Assembly: GCA_023460395.1 (NCBI GenBank)
Contig: JAEWQB010000020.1
Location: 124,001 to 188,000, forward strand
Direction: 5' to 3'
DNA from: Pseudomonadota bacterium
GTDB taxonomy: Bacteria > Desulfobacterota > Desulfovibrionia > Desulfovibrionales > Desulfovibrionaceae
DNA length: 64,000 bases
Shown: positions 16,312 through 24,773 of the stretch, piece after piece
Position numbering within the stretch: the first letter of the stretch is position 1
How the letters are laid out: every line of letters starts with the position of its first letter
Program-made: the position numbers and the translations under genes
Notes under the pieces: generated by a model
The model's database searches: none
Told to the model about the DNA's origin: nothing
The model's input: the letters and a program-made list of their open reading frames with translations, nothing else

Positions 16312-18204
16312 ATGTCGCAGACGTTCGAATTCAAAACCGAAGTGCGCAAACTGCTACAAATTATCACTCACTCTCTGTACACCAACCGAGAAATATTCTT
16401 GCGGGAATTAGTATCCAATGCCTCTGACGCGCTGGATAAACTCCGCTTCGCGCAGGCCAAAGGGGAAACGGTCAATGCCCCGGAACTTGAGCCAGCTATC
16501 GACATCCGCATCCTCAAAGACGACAAAACGCTCATTATTTGCGATACCGGCATTGGTATGACCAAAGAGGAGTTGGTGGACAATCTTGGCACCATCGCCC
16601 GCTCTGGATCAGAGCGCTTCCTTAAGGAACTGGCGGAACAGAATGAAGATCCCGGCAACATCATCGGCCGGTTCGGCGTGGGCTTCTACTCTGTGTTCAT
16701 GGTGGCTGATACCGTTTCCGTGGATTCGCAAAGCGCCAAACCCGGAGAAGCGGCGTGGACATGGAAGTCTGACGGTCTGGGCTCCTTCGACCTTCTTCCC
16801 TGCGAAACGGACGCTCCCGCGCGCGGCACACGCATAACCATCTCCCTGAAGGATGACGCCTCGGAATTTCTGGAAAAATTTCGTATAGAAAGTGTTCTGA
16901 AAAAACATTCCGCCTTCATCCCCTTCCCCATTGTGCTGGAAGGCGAACGCGTGAACACCACTCCCGCTTTATGGCGCGAGCCAAAAACCAGCGTCACCAA
17001 AGAGCAGTACAAAGACTTTTATACTCACCTCACCTTTGATGATGCTGACCCGCTGGATACCATACATATTTCCGTAGACGCCCCTGTGCAGTTCAACTGC
17101 CTCGCCTTTATTCCGACATTCAGCCGCGATGTTTTCGGGCATGACCGCGAACGCTACGGTCTGGACCTGTACGTGCGCCGGGTGCTCATCCAGCACGAAA
17201 ATAACGACCTTATCCCTGAATACCTTTCCTTCCTCAAAGGCGTTGTGGATACCGAAGACCTGCCACTGAACATCTCGCGCGAGACGCTTCAGGAAAACGC
17301 GCTTATTCGTAAAATCCAGCAAACCATCACCAAGCAAGTTCTCAGCCATCTGGAAAAGCTCGCCAAAGACAATCCTGAAGGCTACGAACGGTTTTGGAAC
17401 ATACACAGCAAAGTCTTCCGCCTTGGCTACAATGACTTTGCCAACCGAGAACGCTTCACTGCGTTGCTGCGGTTCAATTCTTCCACACATGCAGACAAGC
17501 AGGGGCTGACATCGCTGGATGACTACATCAGCCGGGCAAAAACAGATCAAAAATCCGTCTACTACATTACCGCCCCCAGCCGTGAGGCTGCCAAGCTGAA
17601 TCCGCACCTTGAAATTTTCACACGCAAGGGGCTGGAAGTGTTGTTCCTGTACGAGCCCATTGACGAATTTGTCATGGACAATCTGCACACGTACAAAGAA
17701 TTTTCATTCGTTGCCGCAGAAACCGTAAAGCCTGAAACGCTGGACGCTTTCCCCGATGTGGAAAAGGAAACCGAAGCCGAAGCGCTCTCCGAAACAGATA
17801 GCCAAACCTTTGATACGCTGCTTGCCCACATGAAAGAACTTTTGGGCGATAGAGTGACGGACGTGCGCGTATCCAAGCGTCTTTCTGATTCGCCCGCGGT
17901 GCTCGCCAGCCCGGACGGGGCCACCTCATCCATGGACAGGCTCATGCGCATCATGAACAACGATGAGTCTGTTCCCCAAAAGATTCTGGAAGTGAACCGC
18001 AACCATCCCATTCTGCGTAACCTGCTGCGCATTTACAAAACAAACGCCAACGATCCGTTGATCGAACAGACCGTGGTACAGCTTTTTGAGTCCTCCCTGC
18101 TGCTGGAAGGCTACCTTAAAGATCCCCACGCGCTAGTGGCACGCATTAACACGCTGCTGGAACAGGCCGGAAGCTGGTACACAGAAATCAAGCGTATTAA
18201 CTAA
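16312..18204 (+). CDS. htpG: Molecular chaperone HtpG (Hsp90)
   Basis: HtpG is the bacterial Hsp90, an ATP-dependent dimeric chaperone. The ATG at 16312 follows AAGGAG at a spacing of 8 and gives 630 aa, the usual length. The N-terminal GHKL ATPase domain shows [43 protein letters not shown], and [15 protein letters not shown]. The middle domain has NFPVEF-type text ([11 protein letters not shown]) and the catalytic-loop Arg in [12 protein letters not shown]. The C-terminal dimerisation domain follows. It is flanked by its own promoter candidate and a strong terminator, so it is monocistronic, as usual for htpG. Confidence 0.98.
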
Positions 18205-18245
18205 CGCCAAGGTACGCTCCAAAAGATTTTCAGCCAGACACACAG

Positions 18246-18284
18246 CTCCGCCGCGCCACTATGAGTGGAGCGGCGGAGTTTTTT
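18246..18284 (+). terminator. Intrinsic terminator of htpG
   Basis: CTCCGCCGC 18246-18254 pairs with GCGGCGGAG 18270-18278; an inner CCACT/AGTGG pair extends the stem, and TTTTTT follows at 18279-18284. Confidence 0.93.
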
Positions 18285-18347
18285 GCGGTGGACGCGCAGC
18301 CGCAAACTCGCCACCACGCACCAGTGCGAGCCAAACACAGTACGAGA

Positions 18348-18416
18348 CGGACACTGCGCGGGCAGACATAGTGCCAACCGGACACTGCGCGGGCAGACTC
18401 AGTGCCAGCCGGACAC
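18348..18416. repeat. 31-bp tandem repeat, 2.2 copies
   Basis: Copies at 18348-18378 and 18379-18409 begin CGGACACTGCGCGGGCAGAC and differ at only three positions; a third partial copy (CGGACAC) follows at 18410-18416, directly abutting the A-run of the next terminator. Confidence 0.9.
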
Positions 18417-18440
18417 AAAAAAAGACGGCTTTCGCCGTCT
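18417..18440 (-). terminator. Orphan leftward intrinsic terminator
   Basis: AGACGGC 18423-18429 pairs with GCCGTCT 18434-18440 with a 4-base loop; on the minus strand the stem is followed by seven U residues (A-run 18417-18423). No protein gene on the minus strand clearly uses it. Confidence 0.8.
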
Positions 18441-18615
18441 CAAATTACCGCATGTTCCCCGTGTCGCCGCCAGTATGCGCACCGGAGCAGCCTGTGTCAT
18501 ATGTAGTATGAATATCGTGAAGGAGGGCTGCGTCACATGCTGCGGGGCGTAACTCTCGCAGGCGGCTCACCCCGCCCTACGCACGCATATGCCGAAAAAA
18601 TACGCTTGCAGAATC

Positions 18616-18655
18616 CGCCATCGACGGAATAGCGCGATCCATTCCGCCGATGGCG
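18616..18655. other. Long imperfect inverted repeat
   Basis: CGCCATCG 18616-18623 pairs with CGATGGCG 18648-18655 and CGGAAT 18625-18630 with ATTCCG 18641-18646, leaving one A/C mismatch and a 10-base loop. There is no T-run on either side. Confidence 0.8.
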
Positions 18656-18896
18656 ATCCTGCCCAGTGAATCGTGACGTATCCTATCGGAATCAGCATGG
18701 TGAGTCCAGCATAGGCCTTTGTTTTTACAACACCTTCCCCAAAAAATCATTCCCCCTCGCAGCATCCTGCTCATAACACTATTAAATACATGAAGAAGTA
18801 CAATATCATTTCCGCAGTTCAGACGCATGGCATAATTGGTCAAACCACCGAAAATGGTCCATTGGTCCAACCATCCTCACCACAACCCTCAGCGAT

Positions 18897-18931
18897 GCCG
18901 GAGGTGTGTGTGCCCAAGACACACCTCCGGC
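18897..18931. other. 13-bp perfect inverted repeat
   Basis: GCCGGAGGTGTGT 18897-18909 and ACACACCTCCGGC 18919-18931 are exactly complementary, with a 9-base loop. No T-run follows on either strand. Confidence 0.85.
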
Positions 18932-19022
18932 CACTTCCGCTCTTTCCTCCATCTTACCCTCTCGCAAGAGCACTGCGGAATGCTGCCGCCATTTCGTAAA
19001 GCAGAGCATGTTTGCCTGATCC

Positions 19023-19055
19023 AAAAAAACAGGCGTTGGCAGATGCCAACGCCTG
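19023..19055 (-). terminator. Intrinsic terminator of the chemotaxis gene
   Basis: CAGGCGTTGGCA 19030-19041 pairs with TGCCAACGCCTG 19044-19055 (12 bp, 2-base gap); on the minus strand a run of seven U follows (19023-19029). Confidence 0.93.
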
Positions 19056-19114
19056 AGTGTTTCGCAGCGCAAGAGAATCACTTACAAGCGCATAGAAATT
19101 TTAGTTGCCTTGTC

Positions 19115-20758
19115 TTATTCTTCCGCTTCGCAACTTTCCGGTGCTTCCGCACGCATTTCCTCGATTAACGCTTTCAGCTCCGCCGCCATTTGGGCCAATT
19201 CTCCCACGGCAATGGCAGACTCATGCATGGCATGCGCATTTTCTTCCGCGGAGTGGGTAATGCTTTCGGTTGCGGTGACAATCTCGTCTCCCGCAGCAGA
19301 TTGCTGCTCCGACGCGGCGGCAATCTCGCGCACGTGGTCAGCGGTTTGCTCCACCATGAGCACAATTTCATCCAGCGTTTTCCCGGAATCCGCAGCTAGG
19401 CGGGTATTTTCTCCAATGGCTTTGGCGGCGTTCTCTGAAGAATCCACGCTCCGTTTTGTGCTTTGCTGAATACTAGCAATAGCCTCCGTCACTTCCTTGG
19501 TGGCCTGCATGGTCTTTTCCGCCAGCTTGCGCACCTCGTCGGCGACCACGGCGAACCCGCGCCCGTACTCTCCTGCTCGCGCCGCCTCAATAGCCGCATT
19601 CAGCGCCAGCAGGTTGGTCTGATCGGCAATGTCGTTAATCACACCGACCACCGCGCCAATGCTCTCCGCCTGCTGCCCCAGCGCGTTCATATCGTCACGC
19701 AGGGCCAACGCGTCCTGCTGCACTCGTTCGGTAAGCCTGCGTGATTCTCCCACCACAGCGGCTCCCTCCTTGGCTTTCGCTTTAGCACTATCCGCCAGTG
19801 AGGCGGCCTCGCTGGCATTTTTTGCCACATCAATAACCGTGGCGTTCATCTGCTCCATGGATAGGGAAACTTCCCGTGTGTTATCCAACTGTTGCCGAGA
19901 CGTGGTGGAAGACTGCTCCACCTGTGCGGAAAGCTCTTCTGCCGCCGAGGCCAGCCCGTTAGAAATATCCATGGCGCGTGAAGCCGCTCTGGCTACCATG
20001 TCGCTATGCGCGCAGATCTGCTCTTCCTTCTGCTTCAGCACGGTCATGTCTAGGTAAAGGCAGAAGCCCCCCACACACGTTCCGCCCATATCATATAAGG
20101 GGTACACATTTGCCAGCACGTGGCGAACGCCTCCCCTGTGTCCGGTAATGGTCACTTCTAAGTTGCTGAACACCTTACCGTTAGCGATGGACTGCCCCAC
20201 TGCGGTCTGCCGGGAGGAATCGTTATAAAAAATTTCCGCGAGTGTGCGCCCGTGCTGCGATTTGGGATCGCCGTCTATCTCCAGCATATCCAGACATTCC
20301 TGATTGGTATACAAAGCGCGTTCCTTTGTATCCACCAGCAGAAACGGCGTGGGCAGTCCTTCAATAATCCCTTTCTTCAGTCCCATTTCCATCAGGTACG
20401 CCGTTGCCAGCGCTGTTACCGACGCGGTGAGAGGGGCGATGCTGGCCTCATGCGCTCTGGAATCTGGCGATGCATCCAACTTCCCCTCCGCCAGCGCGAC
20501 AAGATAGTCGCGCAGCGTCCGAAGCGCTGTGCGCTGCCGCACAACACTATACCATGCCGCAGCCATGCAGAGCACCGCGATCAACGCAATGCCCGCCACC
20601 CATGCGGCAGGGTGTGCCCCGTCAGACATCGTGCCGGAAACGCCAAACCCCACGTAGGCCAACATGACCGCACATATACACCCAATGCCCGCAGCCAATA
20701 CGCCAACTGCGAACCGTCCTCCCCATGCCGGAGGGGGAGTCTGCCCAGTAATTCCCAT
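19115..20758 (-). CDS. Methyl-accepting chemotaxis protein with PAS-like sensor
   Basis: The ATG at 20758 (GAGGTGA just upstream) gives 547 aa; a GTG two codons earlier is also possible. Two N-terminal membrane helices ([20 protein letters not shown] and [20 protein letters not shown]) enclose only a short periplasmic loop. Next is a region with PAS features ([20 protein letters not shown], then [20 protein letters not shown]). The signalling domain carries the hairpin tip [20 protein letters not shown] and [20 protein letters not shown], which binds CheA/CheW. The short periplasmic loop and cytoplasmic PAS suggest sensing of an internal or redox signal rather than an external ligand. No CheR-tethering pentapeptide is seen; the tail is Glu-rich. 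A terminator follows. Confidence 0.95.
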   Translation of the reverse strand: MGITGQTPPPAWGGRFAVGVLAAGIGCICAVMLAYVGFGVSGTMSDGAHPAAWVAGIALIAVLCMAAAWYSVVRQRTALRTLRDYLVALAEGKLDASPDSRAHEASIAPLTASVTALATAYLMEMGLKKGIIEGLPTPFLLVDTKERALYTNQECLDMLEIDGDPKSQHGRTLAEIFYNDSSRQTAVGQSIANGKVFSNLEVTITGHRGGVRHVLANVYPLYDMGGTCVGGFCLYLDMTVLKQKEEQICAHSDMVARAASRAMDISNGLASAAEELSAQVEQSSTTSRQQLDNTREVSLSMEQMNATVIDVAKNASEAASLADSAKAKAKEGAAVVGESRRLTERVQQDALALRDDMNALGQQAESIGAVVGVINDIADQTNLLALNAAIEAARAGEYGRGFAVVADEVRKLAEKTMQATKEVTEAIASIQQSTKRSVDSSENAAKAIGENTRLAADSGKTLDEIVLMVEQTADHVREIAAASEQQSAAGDEIVTATESITHSAEENAHAMHESAIAVGELAQMAAELKALIEEMRAEAPESCEAEE

Positions 20759-21176
20759 ATTCACCTCGTTCCCGCTTCGCGAACCGCCCCCAGCCGTTCG
20801 CTATTCTACCCCAAAGACCAAAAAGATACATACTCCCCGGCTTGTACGGGGTGTATTCATCTTATCGCACCAAAGACAAAAAACTTCAGCCTGCTTTGCG
20901 AAAAAGCACATTTCGCAGATATCAGGCGCTACTACAACGGCACTCGTGCCGTATTCGCACACGATACGTTGCACCACCGGCAAGGACAAGAAAAAAACAA
21001 GATATACCACGGCAGGTAATGAAATTGCTGTATGTGTTGAGCGTATACTTCTTGTATTTCCGAACGATACGCAGGCGTGCCGCAGTCGGGCACGAAGGCC
21101 ATAGAGACAATCTCTATGCGGGGAACGTCCACTAAGGGGAGAGCGAAGCAGGGCACAACGCGGTGGGGAAATCACA
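20759..21176. other. Intergenic, about 420 bases
   Basis: No supported gene. A short inverted repeat CGGCACtcGTGCCG is present at about 20938-20951. The overlapping frames seen on both strands lack ribosome sites and family resemblance. The part next to 20758 should hold the chemotaxis-gene promoter. Confidence 0.45.
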
Positions 21177-21209
21177 GAAAAGCCCGCCGTTGCGGGGGCA
21201 ACGGCGGGC
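21177..21209 (-). terminator. Intrinsic terminator of the 21248-21484 gene
   Basis: GCCCGCCGTTGC 21182-21193 pairs perfectly with GCAACGGCGGGC 21198-21209 (12 bp, GGGG loop); on the minus strand UUUU follows. Confidence 0.9.
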
Positions 21210-21247
21210 ACCAACCATGCTTCAACGGCACAACCGTGAAGAAGAAC

Positions 21248-21484
21248 CTAGCCCAAGGTCTTCTCCGCGATCATACGGAATTGCTTCAATCCTTTGGGAT
21301 CACGCCGGAATTCACTGACGGGGCATCTAACACACGCATCACCATAACGGCGAAATAGTGTTGCAGCCTTACCATGAGAAATATTTTTTCCTCCGTCGAC
21401 TACCACGTTGCCGGCGTCGGAAAAAGTTAGTCCCATGCCTTGCGCCACTTCAAGAAACCTCGCTGCAAACTCTTCCGGCTTCAT
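21248..21484 (-). CDS. Small conserved-type protein, 78 aa, unknown function
   Basis: From ATG 21484, which follows GGAGGG at a spacing of 6, the product is 78 aa: MKPEEFAARFLEVAQGMGLT at the start, VVVDGGKNISHGKAATLFRR in the middle, and two cysteines in DACVRCPVSEFRR. I do not recognise a named family, but codon use and the clean terminator downstream support a real gene. Its ATG overlaps, as ATGA, the stop of a poorly supported upstream frame (21481-21780). The CxxC could bind a metal only in an oligomer, since no second pair exists. Confidence 0.7.
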   Translation of the reverse strand: MKPEEFAARFLEVAQGMGLTFSDAGNVVVDGGKNISHGKAATLFRRYGDACVRCPVSEFRRDPKGLKQFRMIAEKTLG

Positions 21485-21780
21485 CGGTAGCCCTCCGAAT
21501 TCAAAGGATTTCTGCAACTCAGCATAACGGCCGTTCCGAAGAGAAACGGATGTACTTCCGGCTCCGAATCCACCCGAGCCAACCCAACCCACAGGCACGG
21601 CTCAGGGAGATACAGAACCTTCTCCAGCGGAGATATAAACGCATACTCTGGACCTTCCGTCAAGTACGAGAAAACCGATTGAACACTCAAAGCAAATAAC
21701 CGATTACGGAAACCCCGCCATACGCCGCGTAAAAACGTTCTTTTCTCATATGGATAGAGAAATTTTCTTAGGTGACGCAA
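21481..21780 (-). CDS. Possible small upstream gene, 99 codons (doubtful)
   Basis: This frame ends in a TGA that overlaps the ATG of the next gene as ATGA, a hallmark of translational coupling. Against it, the only far-upstream start is TTG at 21780 without a clear ribosome site, no family is recognised, and the product is compositionally mixed (many Phe, Arg and Leu) in an A+T-rich stretch. It could be a decayed or spurious frame. It is listed because the overlap is notable. Confidence 0.25.
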   Translation of the reverse strand: MRHLRKFLYPYEKRTFLRGVWRGFRNRLFALSVQSVFSYLTEGPEYAFISPLEKVLYLPEPCLWVGLARVDSEPEVHPFLFGTAVMLSCRNPLNSEGYR

Positions 21781-21866
21781 AATCCCTGATCTAAAAATTT
21801 TGAGAAAATATAGACTGTGCCGGTGTGCGGAAAAACCGTATCTGATGCAAAAACTGCTTTTTCGGC

Positions 21867-21894
21867 TTGACCAGTTAGTAATAATTGCTACTAT
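21867..21894 (+). promoter_or_regulatory. Promoter of the 22028 gene
   Basis: TTGACC 21867-21872 and TACTAT 21889-21894 are 16 bases apart in an A+T-rich spacer. A start about 7 bases later, near 21901, places the transcript 5' end directly at the first leader hairpin. Confidence 0.6.
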
Positions 21895-21900
21895 TAATGC

Positions 21901-22013
21901 GTAGGGAGTGCGACACTCCCCTCCTTCACAAGGTATGCACCGTCTCAGGTCGGGTGGAGGGTGGCAGCTCCACCCGGCAGAGAGGGTGCCCGTGCCGGAC
22001 TCACCGAAAGCAG
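21901..22013 (+). promoter_or_regulatory. Structured 5' leader RNA upstream of the 22028 gene
   Basis: The predicted leader begins with a tight hairpin (GGGAGTG 21904-21910 with CACTCCC 21914-21920, loop CGA). It continues with a long three-part stem: GCACC 21937-21941 with GGTGC 21985-21989, TCTC 21943-21946 with GAGA 21980-21983, and GGGTGGAG 21952-21959 with CTCCACCC 21968-21975. The ribosome site AAGGAG follows at about 22014. No known riboswitch class is recognised by eye. Confidence 0.6.
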
Positions 22014-22027
22014 AAAGGAGTTACACC

Positions 22028-22375
22028 ATGGGTCAACTCGCACAATACGGTAATCTTGATATCGACTGGAACCTCAGCCCGGAGCATGCGGTAACGATGT
22101 ATCTGGAATGGGGAAATAATGACTGGCATGCGGAATATCCGCCTGTGCGGTCTAAGGCCGACTATTCCACGTATTTTGTAGTGGATACGTGGGGCGAACA
22201 ACCTGTGGTGCGACTGGTACGCCGTAATTCTGAAGCAGCGGAAGAACTGGTTACCGTTCCCCTGCCAGCCCGGCTAGCGAACCACTTTCATGACGAACAT
22301 GGCGACCTGAAGGGAATTATGGAGCCTACTCCAGAAATCAAGGCATGGCTTAAAAAGGAACTTGGGCACGACTAG
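22028..22375 (+). CDS. Conserved-type acidic protein, 115 aa, unknown function
   Basis: From ATG 22028 (AAGGAG at a spacing of 8) the product is 115 aa: MGQLAQYGNLDIDWNLSPEH, then VTMYLEWGNNDWHAEYPPVR and YFVVDTWGEQPVVRLVRRNS, ending EIKAWLKKELGHD. It is cytosolic, acidic and rich in Trp. I recognise it as a type common in Desulfovibrio-like genomes without an assigned function. It is a one-gene unit with its own near-consensus promoter, a structured 5' leader of about 125 bases and an intrinsic terminator, which together suggest a strongly and specifically regulated gene. Confidence 0.8.
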   Translation: MGQLAQYGNLDIDWNLSPEHAVTMYLEWGNNDWHAEYPPVRSKADYSTYFVVDTWGEQPVVRLVRRNSEAAEELVTVPLPARLANHFHDEHGDLKGIMEPTPEIKAWLKKELGHD

Positions 22376-22424
22376 CAAAACCCGGCCCACACACGTTGCC
22401 GCACATCCATGGCAAGGCAATTTT

Positions 22425-22456
22425 CGCCCGCATCCGTACCACGATGCGGGCGTTTT
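22425..22456 (+). terminator. Intrinsic terminator of the 22028 gene
   Basis: CGCCCGCATC 22425-22434 pairs perfectly with GATGCGGGCG 22443-22452 (8-base loop), followed by TTTT. Confidence 0.85.
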
Positions 22457-22508
22457 GCGTACAAGGCCACACCGCCTCCGGCACCCGTGGTGTCACGCCG
22501 GGGACTGG

Positions 22509-24758
22509 CTACCGCACAGGGTTCAGAGCGTCAGCCAGACGATACGCCAAATGGGTATACCGTTTTTGCATTTTATTATTATGCACGGCGATAGTCAGCG
22601 CTTTGGATGAGCCAACGAGAATAACGAGTCTTTTACCGCGTGTTACCCCGGTATATATAAGATTTCGCTGGAGCAGCACATAGTGTTGCGTGAGCACGGG
22701 AATGACCACGGCGGGATATTCCGATCCCTGCGATTTATGAATGGATATGGCATAGGCGGGCACCAGTTCATCCAGTTCTGAAAAGGCGTAGATGACATTT
22801 TTTTCATCGTCGAAACGGACGGTGAGTTCCTTTTCCTGCTCGTTAATCACACAAATGCGGCCTATATCGCCGTTGAACACGTCTTTGTCGTAGTTGTTCC
22901 TGATCTGCATGACCTTATCATCGAGCCGGTATTCCCTCTCTCCGCGCCGTATCATATGCCCATTGGGGTTCAGAGCCCGCTGGAGTAGCAGATTCAGGTT
23001 TCCTGCCCCGGCAGCGCCCTTGTGCATGGGCGTGAGCACCTGAATATCGTTGAAGCGGTCCATATGGAAACGGCGGGGAATGTGATTCTTCACCAAGTCC
23101 ACGACCATGGCTGCGCAACGCTCCGGGTCGTCCTGCCGGATAAAATAAAAGTCGGAAAGCCGTCCCTTTTCCGTCTCCAGATAAGGTACCTCGCCACAAT
23201 GAATTTTGTGCGCGTTGGTAATAATTTCCGATTCCTGCGCCTGCCGAAAAACCTCAGTCAATTCCACCACTTCCACCACGCCGGAGGCAATAACATCCCG
23301 AAGCACGTTGCCCGGCCCCACGGAAGGCAACTGGTGCACATCGCCCACAAAAATCACGGTGGCTCCCAGCGGTACCGCCTTAAGAAGGTGGAACATGAGC
23401 ATCGTGTCCATCATGGACGCTTCGTCCACCACCAACAGACCACAGGCCAGCGGGTTATCCTCATTTCGCTGGAATCCGTCTTCGCGAGGAGAATACTCCA
23501 GCATCCGGTGAATGGTCCGGGCCTCTTCTCCCGATGTTTCAAACATGCGTTTAGCGGCCCGCCCCGTGGGTGCGCAGAGCAACACCCGCGCTTTAAGTGA
23601 GCGGAACACCCGGATTATGGCGTTGGTAATAGTGGTTTTTCCCGTGCCCGGCCCCCCCGTAAGCGCCATAACCTTGGCTTTTGTAGCCGTGCGCACCGCC
23701 TCTAGCTGCGCCTCTGCCAGAGACATGCCCAGCTCTCCGACCACGCGCTCCACAACGGCGTCCGGTTCTGGAATATGGACAGACTTGGGCGAAGAAAGAA
23801 TTTTACGCAGATATGTGGCAATGCCGGATTCATAGGCATGGAAACGGGAAAGATACACGGCGTCCTCCCCATCGGAAAGCGGCTCCAGAACCACCCGCTC
23901 CTCACGCGCCAGCGACAAAATGGCCTCTTCCACCATGCCGTACTCAATATCGAGATCATTGGCGGTTTTAGCAACCAGCAGTTCCTTCGGGTAATAGACG
24001 TGCCCGTCGTCCGTAATTTTCTTGAGGGTATACAGCAGCCCCGCTTCGGCCCGGAGCGGAGAGTCTTTCTCAAACCCCAGCTTCCGCGCCACCGCGTCCG
24101 CCGTGAGGAATCCTATGCCGTGGATGTCCATGGCCAGCCGGTACGGATTTTCCTGCACCACTGTGAGCGCGTGTTTGCCGTAAAATCTGAAAATGCGGAC
24201 AGCATACGCGGTGGATACGCCGTGCGGTTGCAAAAACATGATAAGATCGCGAATGCCCCGGTGTTCTCCCCAGCCTTCTTCCACGGCCTGCGCGGTTTTA
24301 CGGCCTATGCCTTCCACTTCCAGCAACCGCTCCGGTTCGTTATCGAGCACGCGAAAGGTGTCTTCCCCGAATACGGCGACGATACGCTCTGCCGTTTTCG
24401 GTCCCACCCCGTGGATAAGCCCGGAGCCAAGGTAGTGGCGAATCCCCTCCACATGGGCGGGTAGCACGGTTTGGTAGCGTTCCATACGGAGCTGACGACC
24501 AAAACGGGGATTATCTACCCACTCGCCCCACACTTCCAAGGCCACACCGGGTTGTGGTTCCGCCATGTGCCCCACCACGGGAACAGAGTCCCCCGCGGGT
24601 GTTTTTAGGCTGAACACGGTATAGCCGTTTTCGCTGTTGTGGAACACCACCCTGTCAAGCGAGCCGCTTACAGAGACAAGGCGCGTGCCCTCTGCGTCCT
24701 GCTGGGCATCGGCGGGCGCGGGGCCTGTGGGCAAAGGATTTTGCTGCATCCGGTTCAT
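22509..24758 (-). CDS. recD2: RecD2-type (TraA/RecD-like) ATP-dependent DNA helicase
   Basis: The 749-aa product is a superfamily 1B 5'-3' helicase of the RecD2 class, which works without RecBC in DNA repair and replication restart. Order of parts: an N-terminal OB-like segment (SGSLDRVVFHNSENGYTVFS), helix-hairpin-helix repeats (GLIHGVGPKTAERIV, LEVEGIGRKTAQAVEEGWGE), then the motor with Walker A ALTGGPGTGKTT near residue 366, Walker B LLVVDEASMMD, the motif HQLPSVGPGNVLRD and the C-terminal YAISIHKSQGSEYPAVVIPV and LIYTGVTRGKRL. It follows aroC by 15 bases and shares its transcript. The ATG at 24758 lacks a clear ribosome site; ATG three codons in is an alternative. Confidence 0.95.
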   Translation of the reverse strand: MNRMQQNPLPTGPAPADAQQDAEGTRLVSVSGSLDRVVFHNSENGYTVFSLKTPAGDSVPVVGHMAEPQPGVALEVWGEWVDNPRFGRQLRMERYQTVLPAHVEGIRHYLGSGLIHGVGPKTAERIVAVFGEDTFRVLDNEPERLLEVEGIGRKTAQAVEEGWGEHRGIRDLIMFLQPHGVSTAYAVRIFRFYGKHALTVVQENPYRLAMDIHGIGFLTADAVARKLGFEKDSPLRAEAGLLYTLKKITDDGHVYYPKELLVAKTANDLDIEYGMVEEAILSLAREERVVLEPLSDGEDAVYLSRFHAYESGIATYLRKILSSPKSVHIPEPDAVVERVVGELGMSLAEAQLEAVRTATKAKVMALTGGPGTGKTTITNAIIRVFRSLKARVLLCAPTGRAAKRMFETSGEEARTIHRMLEYSPREDGFQRNEDNPLACGLLVVDEASMMDTMLMFHLLKAVPLGATVIFVGDVHQLPSVGPGNVLRDVIASGVVEVVELTEVFRQAQESEIITNAHKIHCGEVPYLETEKGRLSDFYFIRQDDPERCAAMVVDLVKNHIPRRFHMDRFNDIQVLTPMHKGAAGAGNLNLLLQRALNPNGHMIRRGEREYRLDDKVMQIRNNYDKDVFNGDIGRICVINEQEKELTVRFDDEKNVIYAFSELDELVPAYAISIHKSQGSEYPAVVIPVLTQHYVLLQRNLIYTGVTRGKRLVILVGSSKALTIAVHNNKMQKRYTHLAYRLADALNPVR

Positions 24759-24773
24759 GTACAGGGGGGAGGC

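Larger units (their letters stand above)
18285..19022. other. Non-coding region with repeats and hairpins
   Basis: About 740 bases without a convincing protein gene. It holds a 31-bp tandem repeat (18348-18416), a leftward intrinsic terminator with no clear gene feeding it (18417-18440), a long imperfect stem at 18616-18655 (8 bp and 6 bp separated by one mismatch) and a perfect 13-bp stem at 18897-18931. A leftward frame of 97 codons at 18577-18870 has only TTG at its far start and no clear ribosome site, so it is not called. The architecture fits one or more small RNAs on the minus strand. Confidence 0.5.

Noticed and set aside
18577..18870. Leftward 97-codon frame in the htpG-MCP gap
   Set aside because: The only far start is TTG without a ribosome site; the internal ATGs lack clear sites; composition is unlike neighbouring genes and it overlaps the strong inverted repeat at 18616-18655.
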